Assembly (NCBI GenBank): GCA_047967505.1
Contig: CM106538.1
Source of the DNA: Dipteris shenzhenensis
Lineage: Eukaryota > Polypodiophyta > Polypodiopsida > Gleicheniales
Strand: one strand, 5' to 3'
Length of the DNA stretch: 64,000 nucleotides
The notes under the pieces are model-generated. The model searched no databases. It was not told where the DNA came from and saw nothing but the letters and a program-made list of their open reading frames with translations. Positions 43,260-55,662 of this stretch are shown here, in pieces; the first letter of the stretch is position 1, and every line of letters starts with the position of its first letter. Position numbers and translations under genes: made by a program.

Positions 43260-43960
43260 TGGAAACCCGAACCCTAACACGGCAGAGTATGCCTCGGGCC
43301 ATTTCAGGGTCGCTTTTTTGCGGTGGTTTCCTAAGGAGAAAACCATTCCACAAATGCTAGAGGGGCTGAGGATCTTGAGACAAGGTGATCAGGATGTGGA
43401 AGACTACGCAGCTCAGTACCGCCAACTTTTGCAAAGGGTTCCAGTGACTCAACGACCTACAGTGGAGGTGTTGAGAGGTGTTGAATGATAATTTCATCAG
43501 TGGTCTAGCCAAGGATGTGCGGCGGATTACAGTGGCAACAATGGACAAAGTCATGTTACCCTTGAACGACCTAATCCATCAGGCAATCTGGGCGGGTGAA
43601 GCCCTACAAGGGGGAATGGCAAAGCAAGACGATCATCCAAGAGTAAGGGCAAATCCAAAAAGCTGTCTTCAAGGAAAAAACGAAGGGATAGTGATGAAGA
43701 GTCAGACGAGGATAGTTCGGTAGAAAGTTCATTGGAAGAAAGAAGTGATGAGTCGGAGGAGGAGGAGGTTAAGAAGCCCAAAAATACATCAAAAGGAGGG
43801 AAGGGGAACTTTGCAACATCTGCAAGTCACTTAGAGGGGTGTCTGAATGCGGATCTTTGGTGTGTACACTACAAGAATCTAGGGCATTTCGAAATGGAGT
43901 GTGCGATGAATCAACAGTGGTGTGCGATTTTCCAAACTAATACACACATAACGGAGTAGT
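43260..43960 (+). pseudogene. Ty3/gypsy gag with damaged zinc knuckle
   Basis: Retrotrans_gag text in one frame at about 43300-43470 (AFLRWFPKEKTIPQMLEGLR, then QDVEDYAAQYRQLLQRVPVT), continuing after a frame change at 43478-43723 (NDNFISGLAKDVRR). A Ser/Glu-rich linker follows, then a knuckle reading WCVHYKNLGHFEMEC, in which the second Cys of CX2CX4HX4C is Tyr (codon 43870-43872). Gag would package element RNA. Protease and RT follow on the same strand. Frameshifts break it. Confidence 0.75.
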
Positions 43961-45700
43961 GCAGCTCCAATGGACGTGGCCCATGCACATTGGGACAACC
44001 TCAATGGACACAACCACCAACTATGGAGCCTGTAGTGGCCTATGCATAGCAAGCTCGTACTGTGAAAGTTCAGGAATCAACCTCTAGCCCGAGAAGGTGG
44101 TGGAGGGGGCCGCAGTCATGGACGAGGTGGTGGAGGATGAGTTGGTCCGTGGGTGAAGGCGTGCTTCTTCTACCTAGGTGAAGGTCACTAGCAAAATGAG
44201 TTCCCTAAGGCTCAATAATGGGATTGCCAGAACCAGGAACATCAAAAGATGGCAGGGAAGATGCCTAGCACATCTATGGTACAAATCGTGGAGGACATCC
44301 AACCTTTGCACCAAAGGTGAATGTGGTAACTTGATCAGGCAGAGTGATGCAGACCAAAGTCAAGAAGCTCGCATTACTTTAGTGGCCTATGCAAGAGGCG
44401 GTGCATCAATAGGTGCTCGAGTGAGTCCAAGAAGTGGCCTTAATGGAAGATAAGCAAGCAGCTACTTCGAGAGCAAGGAAAGTCTGCCAACTCCAGTTTG
44501 AAGAGGTGTTGCATCCGGCCATCATGCAGGAAGTAGGCCACTTAAGAGGTCGTACCAAGAGTTCCAAAGCGATTCCAAAAACAAGCTCCAAAGGAACGAT
44601 GGAGGCGCACACATAGCCAGATGAACAAAGATGTTGTGGAAGACCTTCTGGAGACACCCATTTAGATCTCGTTGGGACGATTGCTATAGTTGGTGTCACA
44701 ATTTCATAAGAGGCTCCTGCAAATGTTGACCAGAGTGTCACTGGTACCGGAGGTGGATATCTTTCATACCGCATCACTGCCAGTTGTGGTCATACCCCTC
44801 ACTGACATGTGGATACCAATTATCTCCATGAGCATCAATGGACGAAGCTTTTCACAAAAATTGGTCGATGGTGGATCTGGAGTGAACATCATTACCTTGT
44901 GGACATACAAAGAATCGGGCTGGAATAACTGGGAGCCAGCACCATTTTTGGTTTGAATGGTTGATCAACGGAGAGTACGTCCTTTGGGCATGCTGCGGAT
45001 GTGTGCATGGAGGTTGTCGGAATCGACTTGATAGTTTCATTCATCGTGCTTAGGATGGAGGCACCATGGACAGAGTATAGTTTCCTCTTGGGCCTGGTTA
45101 CAGCAGGCAAAGGTGAAGCAGAATTGGGCCCTTAATATGCTATCAGTGTGATGGGGTAGACACAAGGTCTGCATGCCGATGGGGGTGGTCAATTCACTCG
45201 ACGGGGGAAGTGCGACAAATCATGGCTGAGACAATGAACATGGCAGATGGTCTTGAGGACGATGAAGAAGAGGAGTTTCTACGCAACAACCCCGACTTGG
45301 TGCCACTATTTATAGTCGATGTCATGGAAATTTTGGCACAATAATGCTAGCCAAAACCAAGGGCTGGTCTGGTATCACTGCAACCACAGCTACAACCTAT
45401 GGAGGACTTTTTGTCTATGGATCTGGATATGAAAGATATCCTCGAACAGGAGCAGAAATTTGAGGAGCAAATGATGCACGTAATGCACATGTAGGAAGAT
45501 GCCGTGGAGATGGTGTTCCTAGTCATCGATAGGAAGATGCCGTGGAAAGTGTATTCCTAGATCAACACACTTCTAGAAGATGAATTTAGGAAGGAATTGG
45601 TGTGACTGCTGACCAATTTGTGGACATGTTTGCGTGGGACTATTCTATGCGAGGGCTAGGACCAAAGTCTTAGCAGCACTGGGTTCACCTGAAGAAGGAC
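43961..45700 (+). pseudogene. Ty3/gypsy protease region and linker
   Basis: The open stretch 44690-44956 carries a retropepsin-like active-site motif, VDGGSGVNII (Asp codon at about 44867; Gly replaces the usual Ser or Thr after Asp). It is preceded by IPIISMSINGRSFSQKL. The rest is linker with stops. Protease would process the polyprotein. Lies between gag and RT as expected. Confidence 0.6.
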
Positions 45701-46760
45701 ATCGTGCCCACCAAAATGCACCATCACCGCATGAATCTGCATGTGGCTAAGCAGGTTAAGATGGAACTAGAGAGGCTACTACAGGTGGGATTCATTGCAC
45801 AAATGAAGAATCCAGAGTGGATTTCTCCGATTATGATTATGCCCAAGAAAAACAAGAAGTTGCGGATTTGTGTGGATTACTATAAACTAAATGTAGCTAT
45901 AGTACCAGACCCATTTCCACTTCCATATATGGACTCTATGCTCATTCATGCTAGATGAAGTGGCTGGGCATGAGGTCTACTAATTTCTAGATGGGTACAG
46001 TGGATACAATCAAATTCCAATGGCGCTAGAGGACAACAAGCCAAAGACCACTTTCATTACGGCCTAGGGGGTATATGTGTGCCATCATGTGGTTCAGATT
46101 TCAGCATGCACCATCGACGTTCCAATGCACTATGTAGATCTTCGGGGAATATTAACAGATTTCATGAGAATCTTCCTAGATGACCTCAACGTGCTTGGAA
46201 CCAAATCCAATCACTTGGATCACTTGCGGCTATGCTTTCAATGCTGCAAAGAAGTGTCTTTCAGCCTGAATCCAATGAAGTGTGCATTTGCATTCTGAAG
46301 TGGCCATCTGTTGGGGCATGTAATCAACACTGAAGGAATAGCAGTGGACCTGGATAAAGTGGCAGCAATCATGCAAGCACCAGCACCAACAAATCCAAAA
46401 GAATGCTTCTGGTTTCTGAGACAGATACGATGGCATGGTTGTCACCTCCGATTGTTGGTTCACATGGCCATACCCTTGAATGCCTTGGTGATGTGGAGCC
46501 CAAAACGTTTGTATGGTCTACAGAATGTGAGAAGGCGCATCGACAATTGAAGGTGCAACTTTTCAGAGCCCCTATCTTGATCCCTCCAGATTGGGAGAAG
46601 ACATTCCATGTGTTGGTAGATGCCTCGGATTGAGAGCAGCTGGAAGTGTCTTGATGCAGTAGGATGAGGCAGGGTGGTTCTGACCAGTCTATTATGCACG
46701 TAGCAGACTATCACCGGCAGATCGAAATTACTCAGTGAGCGAATCTTGAATATCTTAGTG
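45701..46760 (+). pseudogene. Ty3/gypsy reverse transcriptase and start of RNase H
   Basis: RT blocks: ERLLQVGFIAQMKNPEWISP, IMPKKNKKLRICVDYYKLN, FLDGYSGYNQ near 45990, FLDDLNVLG near 46170, FSLNPMKCAFAF and GHVINTEGIAVDLDKVAAIM. RNase H starts as PILIPPDWEKTFHVLVDASD and VYYARSRLSPADRNYSVSE, then text is lost after about 46750. Frameshifts and stops lie between blocks. The catalytic Asp pair is kept. No integrase was found downstream, so the element is truncated or rearranged. Confidence 0.85.
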
Positions 46761-48470
46761 CTGCAAGCCAATGTGGTCTTTATGCCAGTGAAAGAGATGA
46801 CTGCAGTGTTGACATAGGTGGCGTGCTCTTTTCCATTACAACAAGCACTATTCATCACTGTGGGTGTCTAGCCATGGATAACCTCTCCATGGACCTCACA
46901 ACTAGCATCACTGCCTACCTAGTTGGAGGCATGTGGGTGCTATCTGATTTAGTTATCATGGAAATGGACAACTTAACAGGCAGAAGCAGCATGCACAGTG
47001 AGCGGCGACCTCACTACAGACAAAGGAAAGGCAGTAGCAGAGGAGTATGCACAGTCATAGGAAGCCCGCTATAATTCCCTTGTGGAGTTAAGAGCCCATG
47101 CGCGGACAACCCAAGTCACGTGCCTTAAGGAGAAAATGAGCCGACTTTACTTCTGTGGTTGGAGTGCACCACACACTCCTCACTTACCCTTCCAGTTCAA
47201 CCTCCATGGTGGAAGGTGGCTGAGTATTTTTTGGATGTGCATTATGCAAAGAGACACACACCTTTTACTGCACTTCCAGATGCACTCTCTCTCCGGCCAC
47301 ACGAGTTCGAGCACCCAGCATTGTTCCAGGAGAGGTAGGCTCTCAATCTACTACTCGGAGTGGTCATTCAAGAGCAGCTTTGGCATGAGTAGTGGGTGGT
47401 TCTAGCACATAGGAACCAAATGCAATGGTTGGTGGACATGGAAGAGACACGCCTGAGGGAGAAACACCACCAATGATGCACTCGATGAGTAGGTGTGCGG
47501 GTTTTTGTTAGTGCGAAATCGAGCGAGACCGGTGGTGTTTCTTTGAGCCAATGACAACTACATCGTTGAGCAATGATGAAGATGCAGATGAAGAAGAAGA
47601 AGAAGCCCAAAGGTCAAGCCTACAAAATGAGCCTATGAGTGGAGACAGTACAACTGTCATTTTATTGGTTGCGGTGGGGGTATCGGAACCAGAGAGTGCT
47701 GACCTGATGCAATCATCAAATGAACGCACTTTCTTATTTGGGATGGATCAATTGTGGTCTATGGATTTAACGGATGTCTACTTGCATGGGTTCTCTACCC
47801 AGCTTAGCTCGAAATGATTGCTATGCACTATTGCACCACACTAATATGACTTCTAGCAGGCATAGTTGTTAGAATGGATTCGCATAGTCCACTGTGAGTG
47901 CCATGTATTAAGGCATTGGCAGCTTGTCGGGTTAGCACAGATCCCAAGGGATGCAAGTGGTCGTAACCCTTCAGTCAGCAATTGGAATTGCATATGTTGA
48001 ATATCCTCAGGACCAAGTGTCTCTTGATCATTATGCATTTCATAGATTCGGATACACTGTGTCCTCATTTTTATTTTCCACATACTCTATGTTGCATGTG
48101 TGTGTGAGTATGAACATTATCTACTTTCCGTAGCACCTGTGGATTATAGACATCATAAGAGCATTAGAGTAGTACATAGACAACAAATATAAACTATAAA
48201 TTCCCACACACACATCCACAAATGACGTGCATACTCCTCTCTTCCTACTATAGACATGAGTGGTAACAAGTGTGTTTTGAAAAGACAGCCATGCCTCCAA
48301 GGCCTTGTACCCCACTATCTCTCCTCAATTCTCTCCTATGAGTTGAATCAAGTCCAGAATAGGAGAGCCTAGGACATTGAGGGCATATAGACAAAGCACT
48401 TTGCACATGGATAGGAGGTCTTGGCCCCCCAATCCTAGCATAATTGTTCAACCATACTATATGCTAAGGC
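46761..48470. other. Unassigned stretch after the Ty3/gypsy RT
   Basis: Open stretches 46823-47074, 47082-47405 and 47551-47817 (+) show no domain I know; the last has an acidic run DEDADEEEEEAQ. Proline/threonine and charged text in several frames suggests old coding DNA, possibly element-derived, but I cannot support a call. Confidence 0.3.
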
Positions 48471-49190
48471 TTTCCTTCTACTTGGAGTACCACCATCATA
48501 GTACCAATACACAAAATAGGGTATCCCATGGATATTGGATACTAGAGCACTCTCATGATTGGCCACACACTTGTGAATATTATTGGTCTATACTCAAGAG
48601 AGATCGGTACTTTCAACAAGGCGGCATTGGCACAAGCTAAATTTTGGAGGCAATACTCTACTCTAGACCACATCTTCACTCTATATGCCATCATCAAGGA
48701 GGTGAGAACAAGATACTAGAAATTCTAGGCTTGTTTTGTAGACTTCTAGAAGGCTTTTGACACAAGTCCATGATCTTGTATGATTAGGAGACTTTAGGAG
48801 ATGTAGATCCTAGGAATCATGATCTGGGGGGTGATGAGTTTATGTGAATTAGTAAAAGGGAGAAAATGTGCCTCAAGAGACCTATTGTATTAGATTAATA
48901 GAACAATCAAAGAAAAGCAAGGATACCCCCTCTTAGTGATAATTTTTAGGCTCTACATTGAGGACATCTTGACCTTCATTGACCACCTGAGATGTGAAAG
49001 TCACTCAATTGCTAACTTGATGATATAGATACTGTTATACATAGATGATATAGTCCTCAAATCCACCTACCTAGCTTTAGGTTTGTGGAGACATCTAGAA
49101 TCCCTAAAGGTGCTTTGCAAGGAGAGAGACTTAATATAGTCAACCTTTGTAAGATCAAGGTCATAATTTTCAACACCTCATGAGTGTTAT
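48470..49190 (+). pseudogene. LINE reverse transcriptase fragment of a second type
   Basis: Frame-shifted RT text different from the LINEs near the PPR gene: TIIVPIHKIGYPMDIGY, then AQAKFWRQYSTLDHIFTLYA followed by IIKE, CFVDF-KAFDT near 48735-48770, RTIKEKQGYPLLVIIFRLYI and LLYIDDIVLKS (catalytic Asp pair kept). The QAGFR...STLDHI and GCPLSP...LYADDIVLLS type pattern is that of non-LTR RTs of the Jockey/RTE style. Many stops; neither endonuclease nor tail found. Confidence 0.7.
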
Positions 49191-50397
49191 TGAATCGACA
49201 TAACATATAGGTGTAAACTTGCTTTTGATGGTTTCCATAGTAGGAAAATAGACCCTTGATGAACTAAATGTGCATTATATTAAAGGAAAGAATGTTTCTA
49301 CAGAGTATTGATTCTTCTCTCTAATAGGAAAATTTTGCCTTATATACAAACCTATTATAGAGAAAAAGGTTGGTGGACGTGACAAAATTTGCTCAACATT
49401 GCATTGTATTATGATTTTACAAATGCAGATAAGAATTCTCAAGTAGGAAATACAAATGTTTACAATAGCTATAAATTGGTGTATATTTAGCATGCATGCA
49501 CCTCTCTACTACTAGCTTACATTTTTTTAGATATATGATGATCAATCACCAATTAAAAAGATTAGATTAAGAGAATATTTATCAAAATACAAACAATTAT
49601 TTTATTTTTAATCTTTTTGTGTGATTCCTTATAGTAGCCACCCTTGTAATAAGAGCCAAGTTTTAAGGGAGACTTTGTCCCTTCCTTTTCTTAGAAATTG
49701 TATCTCCTCATGGGTTTTATATGAGTCCATATTTTGGATAATGAACCTTGACAAGCATAAACAATAATTATATCCATGCTTAGTTGGTTCCTTGTGGCAA
49801 CTTGTTGTAGGATCTATATTACCCAAGACAACAATAATTTTCTTCAAAAATAGAAAAAATTTGACCTTGTCATTCATTTTAAACTTTTCCCATAAATTGT
49901 TTTTCACAAGACAAATGGACAAGCCATTATTTATTTTATACACATGTCAAATAATTCATCCTATGTATATACTTGCGAGGAAAAAAAGTAATCAATCATT
50001 AATAGTTCTCTAACATAACAAATTTGATAAACAACATGTATTTTCTAACCTTTTTTGCTGGTATAATGTCTTCATTCAAGAATCTTTTGGGCATTCGTCC
50101 CAAATCATTGTGTTGTAAGACCTTATGCTAGCCATTGTAGGAAAGTGCAAACATACATTTGTTATGATAGGTAAAAATATATTTACTTAGAGAACTCAAT
50201 CAAAATTTCTTGCACCAATATTTTAGCATAATGTTAATTGTTATATGGCTAATCCCATGATCCTCATGATCATTATCTTTTGAGATTACATAGTTGCCTT
50301 GTCTTCCCTATTTTGTTTGTACAAATGAATAAATTTATTTTTCCATAGTTTAGTAATTATCTATGCACATTAATAAATTTCAAACTTGAATAAGAAT
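49191..50397. other. AT-rich stretch without a recognised gene
   Basis: No motif-bearing frame on either strand; short open stretches at 49629-49943 (-) and 49792-50013 (+) are not recognised. Confidence 0.5.
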
Positions 50398-50499
50398 TGT
50401 GTGTATGTGTGTGCATACATGCTTGTGCATCCATGCATGCATGCATGTGTGCTTGCGTGCGTGCGTGCATGCGTGCATGCGTGCGTGCATGTGTGCATG

Positions 50500-50532
<33 letters not shown>
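50398..50532. repeat. Compound (TG)n / TGCATG / TGCG microsatellite
   Basis: Alternating purine-pyrimidine run of about 135 bases: gtgtatgtgtgtgcatac, repeats of gcatgcatgc and gcgtgcgtgc, then (GT)n from 50504. Alternating sequence of this kind can adopt Z-DNA. Histidine/threonine-rich frames here are artefacts. Confidence 0.95.
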
Positions 50533-50533
<1 letters not shown>

Positions 50534-50534
<1 letters not shown>

Positions 50535-51097
50535 AAATGTCCCACAAATAATTGAGCCATACGATTAATTCCATCAATTGGATAAAAAGTAGAAAAAGGG
50601 AAACATGTAAGGAAAAAATACTTGAGACATCTAAGTTGAAAAATGCAACAACTAGAGTTTGCAAAAAAATCGACCAAAATTAAGAAATTTTAATAATATT
50701 GAGTTTGACAAACACAATATTGAAAAAAGATGTCAAATCCTCAGGCAATCCAGGTTTCAAGGTCAGGGTCCACTTACTTGCCACCATCCAAACAAACTAC
50801 ATTTTAGAACATCATAGTTACATATGGGTAGATAGGTAATGCATGTTTTCCCCGACTTGTTATTGCTTTACCTAGGAATATAGACAACCATATGGATTCT
50901 TAGACAATTTAAAAAAGTTTAAGTCAAGTGGAGTAAGGAGTGAATGAGTGCAAGGGTTGAGAAGGGATTAGAGGAGGTATGGGATTAGTGGACTTGGTGT
51001 GTGGGGTGGTTAGAAAAAGAGTGTAAATGGGAGATTTCATGGGGGGTACATAATAGATAATTCATAGTTGGGAAAGTATACATGTGTGTGTGTGTGG
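50534..51097 (+). repeat. Long direct repeat, copy A
   Basis: About 560 bp, matching copy B at 54393-54960 almost throughout. Shared strings: 'gacatctaagttgaaaaatg', 'ttaataatattgagttt', 'tgttattgctttacctagga', 'atagacaaccatatg' and 'ttagtggacttggtgtgtgg'. Both copies end in (TG)n. A third, diverged partial copy lies at about 51310-51440. The ends are not TG...CA, so LTR status is not supported. Confidence 0.95.
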
Positions 51098-51309
51098 AAG
51101 ACAAGCCAACAACCCCTTTAGCATAGATAAAAGACAAAAGAGTCAGGGAAAAGGATAGAAAGAGAACATGATAGAATTAAGAAAGAGTTTGAGTATGTAG
51201 GTAAAGCACCTACAAAATTGCATAAGAAGTATATGAGTTTTGATAAGAAGTGCCAATAATGTTTTTGCAAAAAATTAGAGCTTGGTGAAGTCCTAACAAG
51301 CATCTCGTT

Positions 51310-51440
51310 TATTGAAGAGGAGAGTCTACATACCTGCTACCATCCAACAAGGAAACGTGGTAAGAACTAGCTTAACTTAGGTTGGGAAGATAGGTGTCAT
51401 AAACACCCCTCCCTTGTTATCGGGGTCACAATAAGATAGG
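51310..51440 (+). repeat. Diverged partial third copy of the long direct repeat
   Basis: 'gctaccatccaa', 'gttgggaagataggt' and 'cccttgttatc' follow the same order as 'gccaccatccaa', 'atgggtagataggt' and 'gacttgttatt' in copy A. Confidence 0.6.
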
Positions 51441-51499
51441 AGCTTAACCAAAAACTTAAACAGCTCGATGTAGCATTATAAGTGCAAAAGAGATGGGTT

Positions 51500-54065
51500 T
51501 TCTAAATGGTGGAATGGAGTAAACCAAGTATTTTTTTATTTGGAGGGAAAGGGAAGGTGTAAAAAAATTAATCTAAGTATTAAGCACATGGAGGGTGGGA
51601 GACTAATATGAGTGATAGGAAAAATAAATCTTTATTTTAATTAGGAGAGGAAAACATTTAGATAACTATGAGTGGGGAAAGAAAATGAGAGATAGAAGTC
51701 GTGTATTAAGATAAAAGAAAAAAGAAAAAATGAACAAAAGGGAAAGAGACTATAGTCATACATGAATAAGATAAGGGTGGGAAGAAAGTCTAATTAGTGC
51801 TAGGGTGGAAAGGTAATGCATTTTTAAGGGTTTTTAATTTTTTAGTTAAAAAAGGAAGTGGTGAAAAAGAAAGTTTTAACAAGATCGGTAATGAAATGTG
51901 AAAATAGCGATGGTTTTTTAAGGGAATTTTTTTGAAAAGACATGATAAGGGGATATTTTAAAGGGAATTAATAAGAGGGGTGAGAGAGTTTTTAAAAACC
52001 AAGATAGAGATGGACATGTAATAAAGGAAAGGGGAAGAAAGATGTTAGAGGTTTGAATGAACTTAGCATTAGAAAAAACTTGGAGAAGGGGTATTTTAAG
52101 AGGAGGGGGAAAATTAGAGAAGGCAGAGGGAAAAAATGGGAATAAGGAAATAAGGGAAAAAGGAAGAAAAGGAAATAAATAATTAGAAAAGGAAGAGAGG
52201 ATACATAGAGAGAGAAGAGGGTGAGGTAGGGACAAAATGTATGTAAAGAGAGGGGGTTTGGGGGGGGGTGCTGGGGGTAAATATAAAATAATTAAGGGGG
52301 GCATTGAAGGGGGTATTAGAAATAAGTATAAGGGAGGGAGAAATTAGATATAAAAATTAAGAAGGGGGAGGGGGGGAATTTGATGTAACATTTGAGAAGG
52401 GAAAGGGTAATTATAAAGGAGAAAATGAGAGGTAGAGAGTAAGGAGAAGAGGAAAGAGAATTAAAAAAAGGGGAGGAAATTTTAATTAATAAGGGTGCTT
52501 CAAAAGGGAAAAGGGGGGGTTTAAATGTAATGCTAGAGGAACTAAGGGACCTGTGAGTCCATAGGTGGAGTGTGAGGGTTGAACACCACGTCAAAGTAAA
52601 CTACCATGGACCTGGAGAGTAGGGGGAGAATAGTCTCGTAGACACTGCAATGTAAAATGATGGCAACGTAGTGAGAGACGACTTCCATAGCACAAGAGGC
52701 AGGCTGCTTGGTGGCGCAAGCCGCGAAGAGACAAAAGCGATTGATGGCACTGCCTTGAAGGTCACAACTCACGAACTCCAAGCAAATATGAGAAATGGGC
52801 ATGCGGGTATGCACTAGGGGCCGCCAGAGGTGGACGAAGGGAGTAAAGAGGGGGAAGCATCACTGAGCTCATTGCTACTAAACAGTGGTGAGAGGCATAG
52901 AGGGTCTAGAGGAGCAGATGTAGGAGCAAATGAGGGTGAGGTGCAAGGGCTTTGGAGGTGGGAAGGACGGGTTTGAGGTGAGGGTTTAAATAGGTGAGGG
53001 GAAAAGTCAGGGGGTCGAGGAAACCAGTCGATCAGGGAGTTTGAAAGTTGGGGCGTTTTGGGGGGCTAGAGTAGTGAGGTAAGGTTAGGGAGTGGTTTAA
53101 GAGTGTGGAAAAGGCTAGGAATAGTTCAAAATAGGGAGGAAGGAATAGGGAAGTAGGAAAACATTAGGAAAAGGTAGGAAGATAAGGGAAAATTAGAAAA
53201 AAAAGGGGGGGGTTAGCATAAAAGTTAAAAAGGAAAAATTTGGCAAATAAGAGTAGAGAAAAAATTAATGGGAAGTAGGAAAAAGTCTTTAAGTAGATTC
53301 AAGAAAAATAATGAAAATAAGACATTTAGAAGAAAAGAAATAACCAAAAAATACATGGGAAAATCTAAGGAAAACAAGAAAAGAAAAGTAATGAAGGAAA
53401 TTAAGAAAAATTAATATAGGAAATAAAAATTAGGAGATAAGGACAATAAGTAAAATTAAAAATTAGATAAAATACAATAAAATTAGAAGAGAGAAAAATT
53501 ACAATAAAATTTTATGGAGTTAAAGAGAAAATTTAGAAAAAATTATTAATAAAAAAGGAAAAAAGGAGGGGTTTTAATAAAGGATAAAAAGGGAAAGGAG
53601 TAAGAGATGGGAAAAATAAGGAAAAGGAGATAAGAAAAATTAAAGCAAAACAAAAACAAAGGAAAACTTTAAGGTAGGTAAAAAAATTAAGGAAACAATG
53701 AAAAAATACATTTAATTAATAAGAAAACTAGGGAGAAGAGAAAAGGAAAGGAAAATGAGTAACAATTAAGCAAAACACAAAATAAATAGGGAAAATAATG
53801 GAAATTAAAAGGGATTAACGAACAAAGGTCATAGGATAAATAATTAAATTTTAGAAAAAGGAAAATTAGGGAAGAATTTATTAATTTTCTTTTATAAAAA
53901 AGGAAATTAGGGACAAATTGGGAGAAAGTATTAGAAAAAGGGAGAATAAATAAGAAAAAAAAGGGATAATTAAGGAAAGTAGGGGTGAATAGGGATAAAA
54001 GGGGGGGGAGATAAGGTGGGAATACAAAGGAACAAGGGTTTAAACAAAAGGGGGAAGGGGTAGGG
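51500..54065 (+). other. Purine-rich, cytosine-poor block
   Basis: For about 2.5 kb the plus strand is mostly A and G with very little C. Several 60-base stretches have no C at all (for example 52141-52200, 53521-53580 and 53581-53640). The block is interrupted at about 52560-52990 by an island of ordinary composition. That island contains a 90-codon minus-strand frame (52542-52814, CLEFVSCDLQGSAINRFCLF...) with no known domain. Long minus-strand Phe/Leu/Pro/Ser frames (51918-52304, 53687-54109) are composition artefacts. Confidence 0.85.
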
Positions 54066-54392
54066 AGTGTGTATGTGTGGCCCACCCCCAACCCAGAGGG
54101 TAAGACCACATGGTGGGGAGTAAGCTCACCATGTGGAACTTACTCCCCACCTACTAATAATACTTGAATAAAATTGGATATGTATGATAAGTGTCAAAAT
54201 GAAAAAATGATGCCAATAGTAAATGTGTAAACCACTTCTGCAAAATAGATATAAAAGTTAGTTAAAAATAAGGCGGATCATAAAATGACTAGGGATTATC
54301 CATGCTAAAGAATTATCCAATGGATGTGAACTAACTGAATGGCACTAGCCCAACCAAAGGTTAGTTCACAAATCAAAGTGTGTTTTTATAAT

Positions 54393-54960
54393 AAAAAGTC
54401 CCATCAATAATTGAGCCATACAATTAATTCCATCAATTGAATAAAAAGTAAAAAAAGGGAAACATATAAGAGGAAAAAATGTTTGAGACATCTAAGTTGA
54501 AAAATGCAACAACTAGAGTTTGCAAAAATTTAGACCAAAATTAAGAAATTTTAATAATATTGAGTTTCACAAACACAACATTGGAAAAAGATGTTGAATC
54601 CTCAGGCAATCCAAGTTTCGAGGTCGGGGTCCACTTACCTACCACCATCCAAACAAATTAGGTGTTATAACATCATAGTTACGTTTGGGTAGACATGTAA
54701 TGCATGTTTTCCGTAACTTGTTATTGCTTTACCTAGGAATATAGACAACCATATGAATTCTTAGATAATTAAAAAAAAATCAAGTCACACATGGAGTAAG
54801 GAGTGAATGACTACATGGGTTGAGAAGGTATTAGAGGAGGTATGGGAGGATTAGTGGACTTGGTGTGTGGGGTGGTTAAAAAGAGAGTGTAAATGGGAGA
54901 TTTCACGGGGGGTACATAAAATAATAATTCATAGTAGGGAAAGTATACGTGTGTGTGTGT
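54393..54960 (+). repeat. Long direct repeat, copy B
   Basis: Partner of copy A (50534-51097), same orientation, start-to-start distance about 3.86 kb. It runs into a (TG)n tract at its right end, as copy A does. Differences are scattered substitutions and small indels. Confidence 0.95.
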
Positions 54961-55003
54961 GTGCATGTATGTGCACATGCATGTGTGTGTGCATGTGCAT
55001 GTG

Positions 55004-55058
<55 letters not shown>

Positions 55059-55223
55059 ACACATGCATGTGCATGTGTGCACACATGCGCACATGTGTGT
55101 GTGTACAGAAATAAGTGTCTCTGTGTGCGAGATACATTTACTATTGTGTGTGTGTGTGTGTGTTGGGGGGGGGGGGGAGTGGGTGTGTATACACATGGAC
55201 ACATGCGTGTGTGTGTGTGTGTG

Positions 55224-55275
<52 letters not shown>

Positions 55276-55276
55276 C
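54946..55276. repeat. Compound (TG)n, TGCATG, G-run and (GA)n microsatellite
   Basis: (GT)n with gcatgt variants to about 55115, a second TG run at 55145-55163 followed by 13 consecutive G (about 55164-55177), a third TG run at 55206-55258 and (GA)n to 55276. Overlapping frames of Cys/Val or His/Thr on both strands are repeat artefacts. Confidence 0.95.
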
Positions 55277-55662
55277 AGAGAGCAAAACCTAATAATTTTT
55301 ATCACATTCATTCTTGAACTTACAATTGGATGACTATGTTGATTTCTACAGATTAGAGAAGGATTTGAGGTGTACCGATGAGAGTGCTAGAAGGTGTGGA
55401 GCAATGGTCTATTAAGGTGGAGGGTGGGAAGGCCTACAGAGAGCCCCTATTGGCTAGTCCCCTTACACTAGGGACCACCCAAACCATCCCCGCCCCTCCC
55501 CCTTAACCCATGTTTGACCCTCCTACCAGGTGCACCTCCCCCACATGAGCCCAAATCTGCCTTCAATGAGATGGTAGGCCCCTTGTCGTAGATTTTTCTT
55601 CTCCCCTCGTCTAGGACCTCTACCCTCCACTATTCTGGTCCAGCCTGCCATTCCCTCCATTT

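Noticed and set aside
51918-54109. Minus-strand Phe/Leu/Pro/Ser-rich frames of up to 140 codons that look membrane-like
   Set aside because: They follow from the purine bias of the plus strand; no signal, motif or codon pattern supports a protein.
54811-55333. Frames of Cys/Val or His/Thr over the TG microsatellite
   Set aside because: Pure dinucleotide repeat translation.
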